Below are positions 26,893 through 35,829 of a stretch of 64,000 bases of DNA, piece after piece; within the stretch, counting starts at the first letter, position 1; each line of letters opens with the position of its first letter. A program made the translations under genes and the position numbers. Where the stretch lies: assembly GCF_036607905.1 (NCBI RefSeq), contig NZ_CP144555.1, positions 2,542,001 to 2,606,000 of the forward strand, given 5' to 3'. The stretch is from Streptomyces sp. SCSIO 75703 (GTDB lineage: Bacteria > Actinomycetota > Actinomycetes > Streptomycetales > Streptomycetaceae). Below the pieces are notes generated by a model. The model had not been told where the DNA came from, made no database searches, and saw only the letters and a program-made list of their open reading frames with translations.

Positions 26893-27280
26893 GGCGCCTC
26901 GGGGCGGCGCCGCGGGCGTGCTCAGCCCCGACGCCGAGCCTCTGGTGCTTCAGAACGCGATCCGCGCGGTCACCTCCGGTAACCACGTCCTGACCTCGAC
27001 CGCCATGCTCTCCCTGATGGGAGCGCTGGACCGCACGACCCTCCCGCGCGAGGTGCAGGAACGCGCCAGCGCGCTCACCCCGCGCGAGACGGAGGTGTGC
27101 ACGATGCTCGCGTCGGGTCTGTCCAACGCCGAGATCGGCCGCTCGCTGCTGCTCAGTCCGGCGACGGTCAAGGACTACGTCAGCGCCATCTACGCCAAGC
27201 TCGGCACGGCCAACAGGGTCGAGACGGCGGTGCTCGCCGGCCGGCTCGGGATGGTCGAGATGGCCGAGGACATTCTCTGA
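26886..27280 (+). pseudogene. 5'-truncated LuxR/NarL-family response regulator
   Basis: The C-terminal DNA-binding domain is intact: LTPRETEVCTMLASGLSNAE and IGRSLLLSPATVKDYVSAIY, then AKLGTANRVETAVLAGRLGM. Upstream, GVLSPDAEPLVLQNAIRAVT resembles the last helix and linker of a receiver domain, but the phosphoacceptor part is missing and the sequence abuts the peptide fragment on the other strand at about 26886. An internal start could still give a free HTH domain. It fits the regulator of the decayed exporter/peptide locus. Confidence 0.75.
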
Positions 27281-27299
27281 CGGCGCTCCCGCCGTTTCC

Positions 27300-27348
27300 C
27301 ACCGGGCCGTCAAGCCGCCTGCCCCACAGGTGACTTGACGGCCCGGTG
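27300..27348 (+). terminator. Terminator hairpin after the LuxR fragment
   Basis: Perfect 15-bp stem, CACCGGGCCGTCAAG (27300-27314) with its complement at 27334-27348; the 19-nt loop can form an inner CCTG/CAGG stem. It starts 20 bp past the stop codon. Confidence 0.75.
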
Positions 27349-27441
27349 AGTGGGCAGGGACCCGGTGACGGGCCGGGAGGGACCCGGACGCGTCCCCGGA
27401 CGATCCCGGGGCGCCGACGCCGCCGGAGGGGGACGCGACAC

Positions 27442-30400
27442 ATGCGGGACAGTCATCGGGCGGAGGCCGAACGGCTGCTGGTGCGGGCCGTGGAGGAGGA
27501 GGTACGGCGCTCGGGCGGGCGCGTGGACGGCAGGGTGCTGCTGTCCCGGGCACGCGGGGCGCTGGACTCCATCGCGTCCGCCGCCGCCGAGGAGTACGAG
27601 GCGTACACGCGTGCCCTGGACGAGTCCGCCGCCGGTCACCTCACCTTCCGCCGGCGCTACGCCCGGGACGGCGCCGGCACCCCGTTGCTGGTGGCGGCCG
27701 TGGCGGCGGTCGCCGCGGTCGCGGCCGACCTGGCCCTGGGCACCGGTTCCGGTACGGCGGTCGGCGCGGGCGTGGCCGTCGGGGCGGCCGGCGCCGCGAC
27801 GACCGTGGTGAGGGTGGCGGGCGCGCACCTGCCCGCCGCCCACCACCGCGCCGGCGCGGCCGGACAGCCGGGCGGGCCCGAGCAGTTGCGGCTGCAGTGG
27901 CTGACCGCGCTGGAGGTGCGGGGCATCCGGCCCTTCCTCGACCAGCAGCGCGTCCTCGCCGCCTCGGCCGGGTCCCCCCGTACGGGCCCGAGGCTGCGCG
28001 GTGCCGACAAGAGCGCCGCGGCGCGGGGGCGCAGCGTGCTGGAGAAGTCGTTCGCGCAGCTCCCCGAGCCCTCGGACGCCTTCGCCGGGCGGCGTACGGA
28101 GCGGGACCAGGTGCGCCGGTGGGTGCAGGCGGCGCGCGCCGGCACCGAGACGCGGCCGACCGTCGTCGTCCTGCACGGCGAGCCGGGCAGCGGCCGGACC
28201 ACGCTCGCCGTGCGCGCCGCCCACGAGTTGCGCGACTACTTCCGCGGGGCCTGCGTGGTCGACCTGCGCGGCGGCAGCCCGGACGCGCCGCCGCTGAGCA
28301 CCCGCGACGCGTTGCTGCACCTGCTGAACCGGCTCGGCGCGCCCCGCGAGCAACTGCTCTTCCGAGAGCGTTCCTCGGCGGACCAGCAGGTCAGACGGTT
28401 GAGCGAGTTGTATCAGCAGCATCTGACCGGGGTGCCGGTCACCCTCGTCCTGGACGACGCCTCGGACGCCGAGCAGGTACGGGCGCTGCTGCCCGAGCGG
28501 TCCGACAGCCTGGTCCTGGTCACCGCCCGCTCCCCGCTGGAACTCCCCGCCGACCTGCCGGCCCGGGTGCACCACCTGCCGGTGGAGCCCCTGGACGCGG
28601 CCGGCGCCGAGGAACTGCTCGCCACCGCCGCCGAGGACGCCTCGGCCCCCTACGACGCCGAGGCCGCCGACCACATCCGCCGGCTCTGCGGGGGCCTGCC
28701 GCTCGCCCTGCGCGTCGCCGGTTCGTCCCTGGGCCCGCGCTCGCCGCGCGCCCTCGCCACCGACCTCGGCGCCTACGGACCGGTGGCGCCGGTCGAGCGC
28801 GCCCTGTGGCTGCGCTACACCGACCAGCCCGAACCGGCCCGTCGGCTGCTGCGGCGCCTCGCGCTGGCCGGCCGCACCTCCCTGGGCACCGCTGCCGCCG
28901 CCGCGCTGCTGGCCACGGACGAGACGGAGGCGGCCCGGCACCTGACCGCGCTGTCCCGCGCCGGGCTCATCGACCACGTGCGCGGCAGCCGCTACCGGCT
29001 CCACGACGTGGTCCGTGCCTTCGCCCGCGACCGCCTCGCCGACGAGGAGGAACCGGCCGGGCGGACCGCGGCGCAGGAACGGCTGATCGCCAACTACGCC
29101 GAGCTGGCCGACTCCGTCCTGCGGCTGGTGGACGGCAACATGTCGACCCGCTCGGACCGCTTCGGCCCGCACGGCTTCACCTCCCTGGACGAGGCGCTGC
29201 GCTGGCTGGACGACGAGTCGAGCTTCATCACCGCCGCGCTGCGGCACGCCGAGGGCGTCGACCCCGCCACGGTGCTCAACCTGCTGGGCGCCCTGTGCGA
29301 CTACTGCCTGCTGCGCGGCGACCTCTACCGGCTCGGCGAGATCAACGAGCTGGCCCAGGCCGTCGACGAGGGGCTCCTCGTGCGCTCGGTGCAGTGGCGC
29401 ACCGGCATCGCTGCCCGGCAGCTCGGCGAGCTGGACACGGCCCGTACGACGCTCACCTCGGTCGTCGACCTGTACCGGGAGGCCCACCACGACGCCGGCG
29501 CGGCGCGCGCCCTGTGCTCGCTCGGCATCACCCTGCACCACCAGGGCAATCTGACCGAGGCGGCGGCGCGGCTGCGCGAGGCCCTCGACCTGCAGGCCGC
29601 CCCCGGCCTCGCCACCGACCGGGCCTGGACCCTGCACGCCCTGGCCGCCGTGGAACGCGACCGGGCCCGCCTCGCCGAAGCCCTCGGCCTGCTCACCGAG
29701 TCCCTGGTCCTGCACCGTGCCGGCGAGTCCGTGCACGGCCAGGCGTGGGCCCACTACCAGCTCGGCCAGCTCCGGCTGCGGATGGGCGACGTCCCGCGCG
29801 CGGAGGCCGAGCTGAACGCCGCCCTCGGCCTGTACGCCCGTACCCAGGACGCCCGCGGCGAGGCGTGGGCGCTCACCCAGCTCGCGCGGGCGCGGCTGCT
29901 GGACGGCGACGCGGGCCCGGCGGTGGAGGCGCTGCGCGGGGCGGCGGCCCGGCACCGGGAGAACGAGGACGCGCGCGGCGAGGCGTGGAGCCTGTACTAC
30001 CTCGGCCAGGCCCTGGAGGAGACGGGCGACCTGGACCGCTCGGTGCGCGAACTGGAACGCGCGCGCACCATGTTCTCCCGGATGCGGGACGTGTACGGGC
30101 TGGCCTGCGCCCGGCACCATTCGGCGCGGGTGACGCGGGACCAGCGGGCCGCCCAGACCGGTTCGCTGCGCAACTCCGGTTTCGCCCGGCAGCTCCTGGT
30201 GGACGCGCGCGCCGACTTCCGGCGCATCGGCGTGGGTCACGGCGAGGCGTGGACCTGCCTGGAGCTGGCGGTGGTCGACGCGGGCAACGCCCGTACGCCG
30301 CAGGCCCTGGCCCTGTGCGACGAGGCGGCGGCGCTGTTCGCGTCCTACGGCGACCGGCGGGGCGAGGACTGGGCCCGCTTCCTGCGCTGCACGGTGCTGC

Positions 30401-30690
30401 CGTACGCGGCGCCCGGCGGGGTGGAGGTCGGCTCCGCGGTGGCGCTGGAGGAGCTGGCCCAGTTGGCGCGGGCCGGGCATCCGGCGCGGGACGGGAAGCT
30501 GGACGACTACGTGGGGGCGTACCGGCTGCTGCTGGAGCGCGGGGTGCACCTGGAGGCGGGCTGGCAGGCGTGGGGCCTCGGCATGGTCCCGGACCGCCGC
30601 GCCCGCGAGGTGATGGGCGTACCGGTGCCGGAACCGCGATCGGACGGCAGCGGCGGGGAGCCGGCGGCGACCGGTGCCGGCGAGCCGTGA
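27442..30690 (+). CDS. STAND-family NTPase with tetratricopeptide repeats
   Basis: 1082 residues. The N-terminal ~75 residues are helical; a hydrophobic Ala/Gly/Val-rich stretch follows at about 76-120 (possible membrane hairpin). An NB-ARC-like ATPase comes next, with Walker A GEPGSGRTTLAV near residues 247-258, Walker B-like VTLVLDDASD and GLPLALRVAG. From about residue 540 to 1000 there are TPR-like repeats (for example ARALCSLGITLHHQGNLTEA, and repeated EARGEAW-type units). It resembles the ATPase/TPR part of AfsR-type regulators but has no SARP or HTH domain, so it may be a signalling scaffold. ATG is preceded by GGAGGGGG; a longer frame from 27346 would begin inside the preceding terminator. 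Confidence 0.8.
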   Translation: MRDSHRAEAERLLVRAVEEEVRRSGGRVDGRVLLSRARGALDSIASAAAEEYEAYTRALDESAAGHLTFRRRYARDGAGTPLLVAAVAAVAAVAADLALGTGSGTAVGAGVAVGAAGAATTVVRVAGAHLPAAHHRAGAAGQPGGPEQLRLQWLTALEVRGIRPFLDQQRVLAASAGSPRTGPRLRGADKSAAARGRSVLEKSFAQLPEPSDAFAGRRTERDQVRRWVQAARAGTETRPTVVVLHGEPGSGRTTLAVRAAHELRDYFRGACVVDLRGGSPDAPPLSTRDALLHLLNRLGAPREQLLFRERSSADQQVRRLSELYQQHLTGVPVTLVLDDASDAEQVRALLPERSDSLVLVTARSPLELPADLPARVHHLPVEPLDAAGAEELLATAAEDASAPYDAEAADHIRRLCGGLPLALRVAGSSLGPRSPRALATDLGAYGPVAPVERALWLRYTDQPEPARRLLRRLALAGRTSLGTAAAAALLATDETEAARHLTALSRAGLIDHVRGSRYRLHDVVRAFARDRLADEEEPAGRTAAQERLIANYAELADSVLRLVDGNMSTRSDRFGPHGFTSLDEALRWLDDESSFITAALRHAEGVDPATVLNLLGALCDYCLLRGDLYRLGEINELAQAVDEGLLVRSVQWRTGIAARQLGELDTARTTLTSVVDLYREAHHDAGAARALCSLGITLHHQGNLTEAAARLREALDLQAAPGLATDRAWTLHALAAVERDRARLAEALGLLTESLVLHRAGESVHGQAWAHYQLGQLRLRMGDVPRAEAELNAALGLYARTQDARGEAWALTQLARARLLDGDAGPAVEALRGAAARHRENEDARGEAWSLYYLGQALEETGDLDRSVRELERARTMFSRMRDVYGLACARHHSARVTRDQRAAQTGSLRNSGFARQLLVDARADFRRIGVGHGEAWTCLELAVVDAGNARTPQALALCDEAAALFASYGDRRGEDWARFLRCTVLPYAAPGGVEVGSAVALEELAQLARAGHPARDGKLDDYVGAYRLLLERGVHLEAGWQAWGLGMVPDRRAREVMGVPVPEPRSDGSGGEPAATGAGEP

Positions 30691-31380
30691 CGGACGCCGT
30701 CACCGCCGGGCCCGAGCGGAGCCGCGGCCCCGGCCGGGCCGGCGCCGGGCGGCGTGGTGGGGACCGGGGGCGACCGGTGCGCTGCCGGGCCCGGCAGGGG
30801 CCGAGGCGACGCCCCTCGTCGGCACGGTCAGGCGGCCGTGGCAGACGGCCGAAGACCGATGGACGCGGTATGTGGGCCCAGGGCCGAGGTATGTGGGCCC
30901 AGGGATGTGGGCCCCGAGGCCGCGAGGTATGGGCCCAGGGCCGACGTACGTGGGCCGACGGGTGTGGGCCCAGGACCGAGGGGTGCGGGCCCGCCTGGCA
31001 GGAAGCCGGGGCCCGGCCGCGTCGGCACCGCGTGACGGACGCCGTCGCCGCCGGGCCCGGGCGGCGGCGTGGCCGTGACAGGCGCCGGCAGGGCCGGGCC
31101 TCCGTGTGAGAGGGCCCGGCCGTGCGGGTGGCGTCGTCGCCGGACCGGTGGCCGCGGTCGGCGTGCTCGACGGCGGCCCGGGAGCCGCGGTGGCCGGTGC
31201 GGGCCGGGCGGTGGCCCGAAAGCCCCGTCGGCCCGGGGGCCGGGCACGCCCGGCGTACCGGCGTCGCCCCGCCCGCGCGGCCCGGAGGGGGCGGGCAGGG
31301 GCGGCCGGTGTGGCCGGTCTCACTCACCCGAGGCCGGCCGACCGGGGCGAGCACGGACGGGGCCGGACTGGGCGGCCGGT
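30691..31380. repeat. 690-bp gap with GC-rich repeats
   Basis: Between 30867 and 30982 the motif TATGTGGGCCCAGG and variants (ATGTGGGCCCC, TACGTGGGCC, GTGTGGGCCCAGG) recurs at least six times at irregular 15-25 bp steps. The sequence TGACGGACGCCGTC with CCGCCGGGCCCG after it occurs twice, starting at 30688 and 31032, and bounds this repeat field. No gene can be supported; the open frames on both strands are low complexity. Confidence 0.6.
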
Positions 31381-31608
31381 TCAGTTCCGGGGTTCGGCCT
31401 CGCCGGCCCCGTCGGAGCCGGTGCCGGACGCGTTCGGGGCCTCCTTGAAGTCGACCCGGTTCATGTGCCGGTTCATCGACTTCATCAGGCCCCACACGGC
31501 CAGCGCCATGACGGCGAAGACGATGAACCCGAGGACACCGGGGGTGACCTTGTTCTCGTCGAGTTCCGCGAGGGTGACGAGATGCGACGTTGCCAGGCTT
31601 GCGCTCAT
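31381..31608 (-). CDS. Small membrane protein downstream of mca
   Basis: 75 residues: a short N-terminal segment, one hydrophobic helix (VTPGVLGFIVFAVMALAVWG), then a basic stretch (MKSMNRHMNRVDF) and an acidic, Gly/Ala-rich tail, consistent with a single-pass inner-membrane protein with the basic part inside. The ATG at 31608 starts one base after the mca stop; another ATG at 31617 would overlap mca by eight bases. It is probably translationally coupled to mca. I recognise it as a conserved neighbour of mca in streptomycetes but know no function. Confidence 0.75.
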   Translation of the reverse strand: MSASLATSHLVTLAELDENKVTPGVLGFIVFAVMALAVWGLMKSMNRHMNRVDFKEAPNASGTGSDGAGEAEPRN

Positions 31609-31609
31609 A

Positions 31610-32491
31610 TCAGGCATTGTCGCGGATGCCCGCGAAGAGGTCGTCCTCGGGGAGGGATGTGTCCACGAGGGACTTCGCCAGCTCGTACTCCTCGGTCGGC
31701 CAGACCTCCTTCTGGAGGTCCATCGGCACCCGGAACCAGCCTCCGTCCGGGTCGATCTGGGTGGCGTGCGCGATCAGCGCCTTGTCCCGGATCTCGAAGA
31801 AGTCGGCGCAGGGCACGTGCGTGGTGAGCGTGCGCTCCTTGCGCTCGAAGGTGGCCCACCGCTTGAGCCAGTCCCCGTACGGCGAGTCCAGGCCGCGGGC
31901 CAGCATCGCCTCGTGCAGCGCCTCGGTGCGCTGCCGGTTGAAGCCCTGGTTGTAGTACACCTTCAGCGGCTGGTGCGCCGGGCCGTACTCGGCCTCCGGG
32001 TACTTCTCGGTGTCGGCCGCGCCCTCGAAGGCCACCATCGTGATCTTGTGGGTCATGATGTGGTCGGGGTGCGGGTACCCGCCGTTCTCGTCATAGGTGG
32101 TGATCACCTGGGGACGGAAGGAGCGGATCTTGCGCACCAGTTCGCCGGCCGCCTTGTCGACGTCCTCCAAGGCGAAGCAGCCCTCCGGCAGCGGCGGCAG
32201 CGGGTCGCCCTCGGGCAGGCCGGAGTCGACGAAGCCGAGCCACTCCTGCTGGACCCCCAGGATCTCCCGGGCCTCGTCCATCTCCTTCTTGCGGACCTCG
32301 TGGATGTGCTCCTCGATGTACGGGTCGCCCTGCAGCTTGGGGTTGAGAATGGAGCCGCGCTCGCCGCCCGTGCAGGTCACGACCAGCACGTCCACCCCTT
32401 CGGACACGTACTTCGCCATGGTGGCCGCGCCCTTGCTCGACTCGTCGTCGGGGTGGGCGTGCACGGCCATCAGTCGCAGCTGGTCAGTCAA
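31610..32491 (-). CDS. mca: Mycothiol S-conjugate amidase
   Basis: 293-residue zinc amidase of the LmbE/PIG-L family that cleaves mycothiol-toxin conjugates to release a mercapturic acid and GlcN-inositol, an actinobacterial detoxification step. The zinc motif AVHAHPDDES is near residues 9-18 and the third ligand region YPHPDHIMTH near 139-148. The start is TTG at 32491, with AGGAA upstream. Length and the FERKERTLTTHVPCADFF segment distinguish it from MshB. Divergent from the DUF4307 gene. Confidence 0.95.
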   Translation of the reverse strand: MTDQLRLMAVHAHPDDESSKGAATMAKYVSEGVDVLVVTCTGGERGSILNPKLQGDPYIEEHIHEVRKKEMDEAREILGVQQEWLGFVDSGLPEGDPLPPLPEGCFALEDVDKAAGELVRKIRSFRPQVITTYDENGGYPHPDHIMTHKITMVAFEGAADTEKYPEAEYGPAHQPLKVYYNQGFNRQRTEALHEAMLARGLDSPYGDWLKRWATFERKERTLTTHVPCADFFEIRDKALIAHATQIDPDGGWFRVPMDLQKEVWPTEEYELAKSLVDTSLPEDDLFAGIRDNA

Positions 32492-32600
32492 GACTCATTC
32501 CTCGGTCAGTCGGCGCCCGGTGTGCGTCGGCGCGATCCAATGGGTGCCGCCCCGCGGGGGCGTCGTCAGGGGCGGCGGTCGGGTGGCGGGTGGAGACTCC

Positions 32601-32606
32601 TATAGT
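32601..32606 (+). promoter_or_regulatory. -10 element TATAGT of the DUF4307 gene
   Basis: TATAGT, a near-consensus -10, lies 87 bp before the start codon in the mca/DUF4307 divergent gap. A matching -35 is not evident. Confidence 0.5.
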
Positions 32607-32692
32607 GACCGAATCGGGGGGCGAATAATTCCGGAGTCCCGCTCCGGGGCCCCCTTTCGGGACATCCGTTCCGTTCTGCCGGGAGGACGATC

Positions 32693-33091
32693 ATGAGCAT
32701 GGCGAGCACACGCCCGCCCGAGGGCCGCTACGGCCGTTCCTCGGACGAACGGGCCGACCGCACGCTCAAGATCGTCGGTGGCGTCCTGGGAACCGTCCTC
32801 GTGGTGGTGATCGGCTGGTTCGGCTACCACTACGTCGGCCAGAACGAGATCAGCGCCGAGGTGATCCGGTTCGAGCTGACCGACGAGGCGGCCAAGGTGC
32901 ACCTGGAGGTCCGCAAGGACGCCGGGGTCACCGGGTACTGCACGCTGCGCTCCCAGGCGCGGGACGGCGAGGAGGTCGGCCGGGCCGACTTCCGCTTCGG
33001 CGGGGACGCGACCCGCATCGACGAGATCGTGACGCTCCGCACCAAGTCGCGGGGCACCTCCGCCGAGCTGCTCGGCTGCCACGCGGAGTGA
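32693..33091 (+). CDS. DUF4307 family membrane protein
   Basis: 132 residues. After a ~25-residue charged N-terminus comes one membrane helix (IVGGVLGTVLVVVIGWFGYH, residues ~27-46), then an extracellular-side domain with two Cys (YCTLRSQ and LLGCHAE) that could form a disulfide. This layout is that of DUF4307, conserved in actinobacteria between mca and greA. GGGAGGA precedes the ATG. Function unknown. Confidence 0.85.
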   Translation: MSMASTRPPEGRYGRSSDERADRTLKIVGGVLGTVLVVVIGWFGYHYVGQNEISAEVIRFELTDEAAKVHLEVRKDAGVTGYCTLRSQARDGEEVGRADFRFGGDATRIDEIVTLRTKSRGTSAELLGCHAE

Positions 33092-33259
33092 CCTTGGCCC
33101 CATCCTGACGGGCCTGACCTGCGGAAACGGGAATCCGACAGTGTATGTCCTCCCCCTTTCGCCGCTGAATTGTTAGGCTCGTGGTTTCGCCCTTCCATGG
33201 AGGAACATCCTCCTGGGTAGGGCGTTGATTTATATCCCCAGCACCGACGAGGAGCACCT

Positions 33260-33757
33260 GTGACCCAGACCAGCGAGAACGCCACCTGGCTGACCCAGGA
33301 GGCGTACAACAAGCTCAAGGAGGAGCTTGCCTACCTTACTGGTCCTGCGCGCACCGAGATCTCTGCCAAGATCGCCGCGGCGCGTGAGGAGGGGGACCTG
33401 CGCGAGAACGGCGGGTACCACGCGGCGAAGGAGGAGCAGGGCAAGCAGGAGCTCCGTGTGCGCCAGCTGACCCAGCTGCTCGAGACCGCCAAGGTGGGTG
33501 CGCCTCCGGCCGACGACGGGACGGTGTCCCCCGGCATGGTCGTGACCATCGCGTTCGACGGCGACGATGACGACACCCTGTCGTTCCTGCTCGCCTCCCG
33601 CGAGTACGCGAGCGCGGACATCGAGACCTACTCGCCCCAGTCCCCGTTGGGCTCGGGCGTCATCGGCCACAAGGTGGGCGAGGACGTCGAGTACGAGCTT
33701 CCCAACGGGAAGATGGCCTCCGTGCGGATCCTCAAGGCCGTGCCTTACGACGGCTGA
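33260..33757 (+). CDS. greA: Transcription elongation factor GreA
   Basis: 165 residues, standard length. It rescues backtracked RNA polymerase by stimulating transcript cleavage. The N-terminal coiled coil carries the tip acidic residues in AAREEGDLRENGGYHAAKEE (about residues 41-60), and the C-terminal FKBP-like domain has SPLGSGVIGHKVGEDVEY. Start is GTG with GGAG upstream. A bidirectional hairpin follows. TAGGCT at 33174-33179 is a possible -10. Confidence 0.96.
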   Translation: MTQTSENATWLTQEAYNKLKEELAYLTGPARTEISAKIAAAREEGDLRENGGYHAAKEEQGKQELRVRQLTQLLETAKVGAPPADDGTVSPGMVVTIAFDGDDDDTLSFLLASREYASADIETYSPQSPLGSGVIGHKVGEDVEYELPNGKMASVRILKAVPYDG

Positions 33758-33795
33758 CCCGGCCGGACGCGCGTCCGGCCCCCGATGTTGCCGAG

Positions 33796-33822
33796 CCCCC
33801 GGCGTCGCACCGACGCCGGGGG
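33796..33822. terminator. Bidirectional terminator between greA and the ABC permease
   Basis: Perfect 12-bp stem CCCCCGGCGTCG (33796-33807) and CGACGCCGGGGG (33811-33822) with a CAC loop, placed between two convergent genes (stops at 33757 and 33828). Confidence 0.85.
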
Positions 33823-33827
33823 TCTCG

Positions 33828-34673
33828 TCATGCGGCGGCCGAACGGTACTTGCGCACGGCCAGTGTCCGGAAGATGAGGATGATGACGACGGAGTAGATC
33901 AGCGAGGCCCACACCGGGTGCTGCATGGGCCAGGCGTCGGAGGGCGAACCGCCCGGGTTGCCGAAGAGCTGCCGGCACGCCTGGACGGTCGCGCTGAACG
34001 GGTTCCAGTCGGCGACGTGGCCCAGCCAGGGCGTCATCTTCCCGGAGTCCACGAACGCCGTGGAGACGAAGGTCACCGGGAAGAGCCAGATCAGCCCGCC
34101 GGAGGTGGCCGCCTCGGGCGTCCGCACCGAGAGGCCGATGAGCGCGCCGACCCAGGTGAAGGCGTACCCGAAGAGCAGCAGCAGGCCGAAGGCGCCGAGG
34201 ACCTCCCCGAGGCTGGTGTGGGTGCGCCAGCCGACCAGCAGCGCGACCATGGCCAGGACGAACAGGGTGAGCGCGGTCTGCACCAGGTCGGCCAGGGTGC
34301 GCCCGGTGAGGACCGCGCCGCGGGCCATGGGCAGGGAGCGGAAGCGGTCGATCAGCCCCTTGTGCATGTCGTCGGCGATGCCCGCCCCGGCCCCGGCGGT
34401 GGCGAAGGTGACGGTCTGGGCGAAGATGCCGGCCATCAGGAACTCGCGGTAGACGGACGGGTCGGTGGTGCCGCCGACCTGGAGGGAACCGCCGAAGACA
34501 TAGCTGAACAGCACCACGAACATGATCGGCTGGATCAGGCCGAAGATGACCATCTCCGGGATCCTGGTCATGCGGATCAGATTCCGCTGGGCCACCACCA
34601 GGGAGTCCCGGACGGACTGGCCGAGGCGGGCGGCCGGTGTCGCGGCCGGCGCGGTGTCGGTGACGGCACTCAC
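33828..34673 (-). CDS. ABC-2 type transporter permease (DrrB-like)
   Basis: 281 residues with about six membrane helices, for example MVIFGLIQPIMFVVLFSYVF and VLGAFGLLLLFGYAFTWVGA. The ERE-like EMVIFGLIQP and the NPFSATVQACRQLFGNPGGS end are typical of DrrB permeases, which with DrrA export hydrophobic drugs or lipids. GTG start overlaps the ATPase stop (GTGA), so the two are translationally coupled. Confidence 0.9.
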   Translation of the reverse strand: MSAVTDTAPAATPAARLGQSVRDSLVVAQRNLIRMTRIPEMVIFGLIQPIMFVVLFSYVFGGSLQVGGTTDPSVYREFLMAGIFAQTVTFATAGAGAGIADDMHKGLIDRFRSLPMARGAVLTGRTLADLVQTALTLFVLAMVALLVGWRTHTSLGEVLGAFGLLLLFGYAFTWVGALIGLSVRTPEAATSGGLIWLFPVTFVSTAFVDSGKMTPWLGHVADWNPFSATVQACRQLFGNPGGSPSDAWPMQHPVWASLIYSVVIILIFRTLAVRKYRSAAA

Positions 34674-35716
34674 TCGCTTACCTCCTTCGCGTCCGGGCGG
34701 CCGGCGCCGGCCCCCGGGCTCCGGTCGCCGCCGCGGTCCCCGTTTCCGGCCGCCTCCCCGTTTCCGTTCTCCTCGGATTCGGCGCGGTGGCCGGTGAGGG
34801 AGAGGAAGACGTCGTCGAGGGTGGGGCGGCGCAGTCCGATGTCGTCGATCTCGATGCCGCGGGCGTCCAGTTCCCGGATGACCTCGGCGAGCAGCTTGGC
34901 GCCGCCGGTGACGGGGATGGTGAGCCGGCGGGTGTGTTCCTGGACGGTGGTCGTGCCCTTGCCGAACCCGGCGAGTACCTCCGCGGCCGTCGCCATGCGC
35001 TCCCGGTCGTGCACCACGACCTCGACCCGCTCGCCGCCGGTGCGGGCCTTGAGCTGGTCGGAGGTGCCGCGGGCGATGACCTGGCCGCGGTCGACGACCG
35101 CGATGTCGTGGGCGAGGTGGTCGGCCTCCTCCAGGTACTGCGTGGTGAGCAGCAGGGTGGTGCCGCCGGACACGAGTTGCTTGATGACCTCCCACAACTG
35201 CTGCCGGTTGCGCGGGTCGAGGCCGGTGGTCGGCTCGTCCATGAACATGACCGGCGGGTGGACGACGAGGGCCGCCGCCAGGTCGAGCCGGCGGCGCATC
35301 CCCCCGGAGTAGGTCTTGGTGGGGCGGTCGGCGGCGTCCGTGAGGTGGAACTGGTCGAGCAGCTCCGCCGCGCGGGCCTTCGCCGCCTTGCCCCTCATCT
35401 GGTAGAGGCGGCCGACCATGTGCAGGTTCTCCCGGCCGGTGAGGTATTCGTCGACCGCGGCGAACTGGCCGGACAGGCCGATGGAGCGCCGGACCTCGTT
35501 GGGCCGGCGGACCACGTCGAGGCCGGCCACGACGGCCTTGCCGCTGTCGGGCCGCAGCAGCGTCGTGAGGCACCGGACGGTGGTCGTCTTCCCCGCGCCG
35601 TTCGGCCCGAGCAGGCCGAGGACCGTGCCCTCCGGTACGTCGAGGTCCACGCCGTCCAGTGCTCGTACGTCGCCGAAGGTCTTCACCAGCCCTTCGGCAT
35701 AGATGGCGCCTGGCAT
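34670..35716 (-). CDS. ABC transporter ATP-binding protein (DrrA-like)
   Basis: 348 residues: Walker A GPNGAGKTT near 42-50, signature YSGGMRRRLDLA near 141-152, Walker B VMFMDEPTTGLDP, H-loop region TTQYLEEADHLA. The C-terminal DrrA-type extension (RRPTLDDVFLSLTGH) is present, followed by a ~45-residue Gly/Asn/Asp-rich tail. ATG at 35716 has GGAG 8 nt upstream; a GTG at 35728 lacks this. It supplies energy to the permease it overlaps. Controlled by the promoter/operator at 35830-35858. Confidence 0.92.
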   Translation of the reverse strand: MPGAIYAEGLVKTFGDVRALDGVDLDVPEGTVLGLLGPNGAGKTTTVRCLTTLLRPDSGKAVVAGLDVVRRPNEVRRSIGLSGQFAAVDEYLTGRENLHMVGRLYQMRGKAAKARAAELLDQFHLTDAADRPTKTYSGGMRRRLDLAAALVVHPPVMFMDEPTTGLDPRNRQQLWEVIKQLVSGGTTLLLTTQYLEEADHLAHDIAVVDRGQVIARGTSDQLKARTGGERVEVVVHDRERMATAAEVLAGFGKGTTTVQEHTRRLTIPVTGGAKLLAEVIRELDARGIEIDDIGLRRPTLDDVFLSLTGHRAESEENGNGEAAGNGDRGGDRSPGAGAGRPDAKEVSE

Positions 35717-35829
35717 ATGAGTCTCCACGTCGTCGGGGATGCTTCGGAAAGCCTAAGTTTGCGCGGGTTCGTCCGCTTGCCACGGCCGGACGGCGGGGCG
35801 GGCACCACCGGCCGGGCGGCACACGAGAA

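Noticed and set aside
26639..27553. A 304-codon minus-strand frame across the LuxR fragment.
   Set aside because: Shadow of the LuxR coding sequence; the recognisable HTH domain is on the plus strand.
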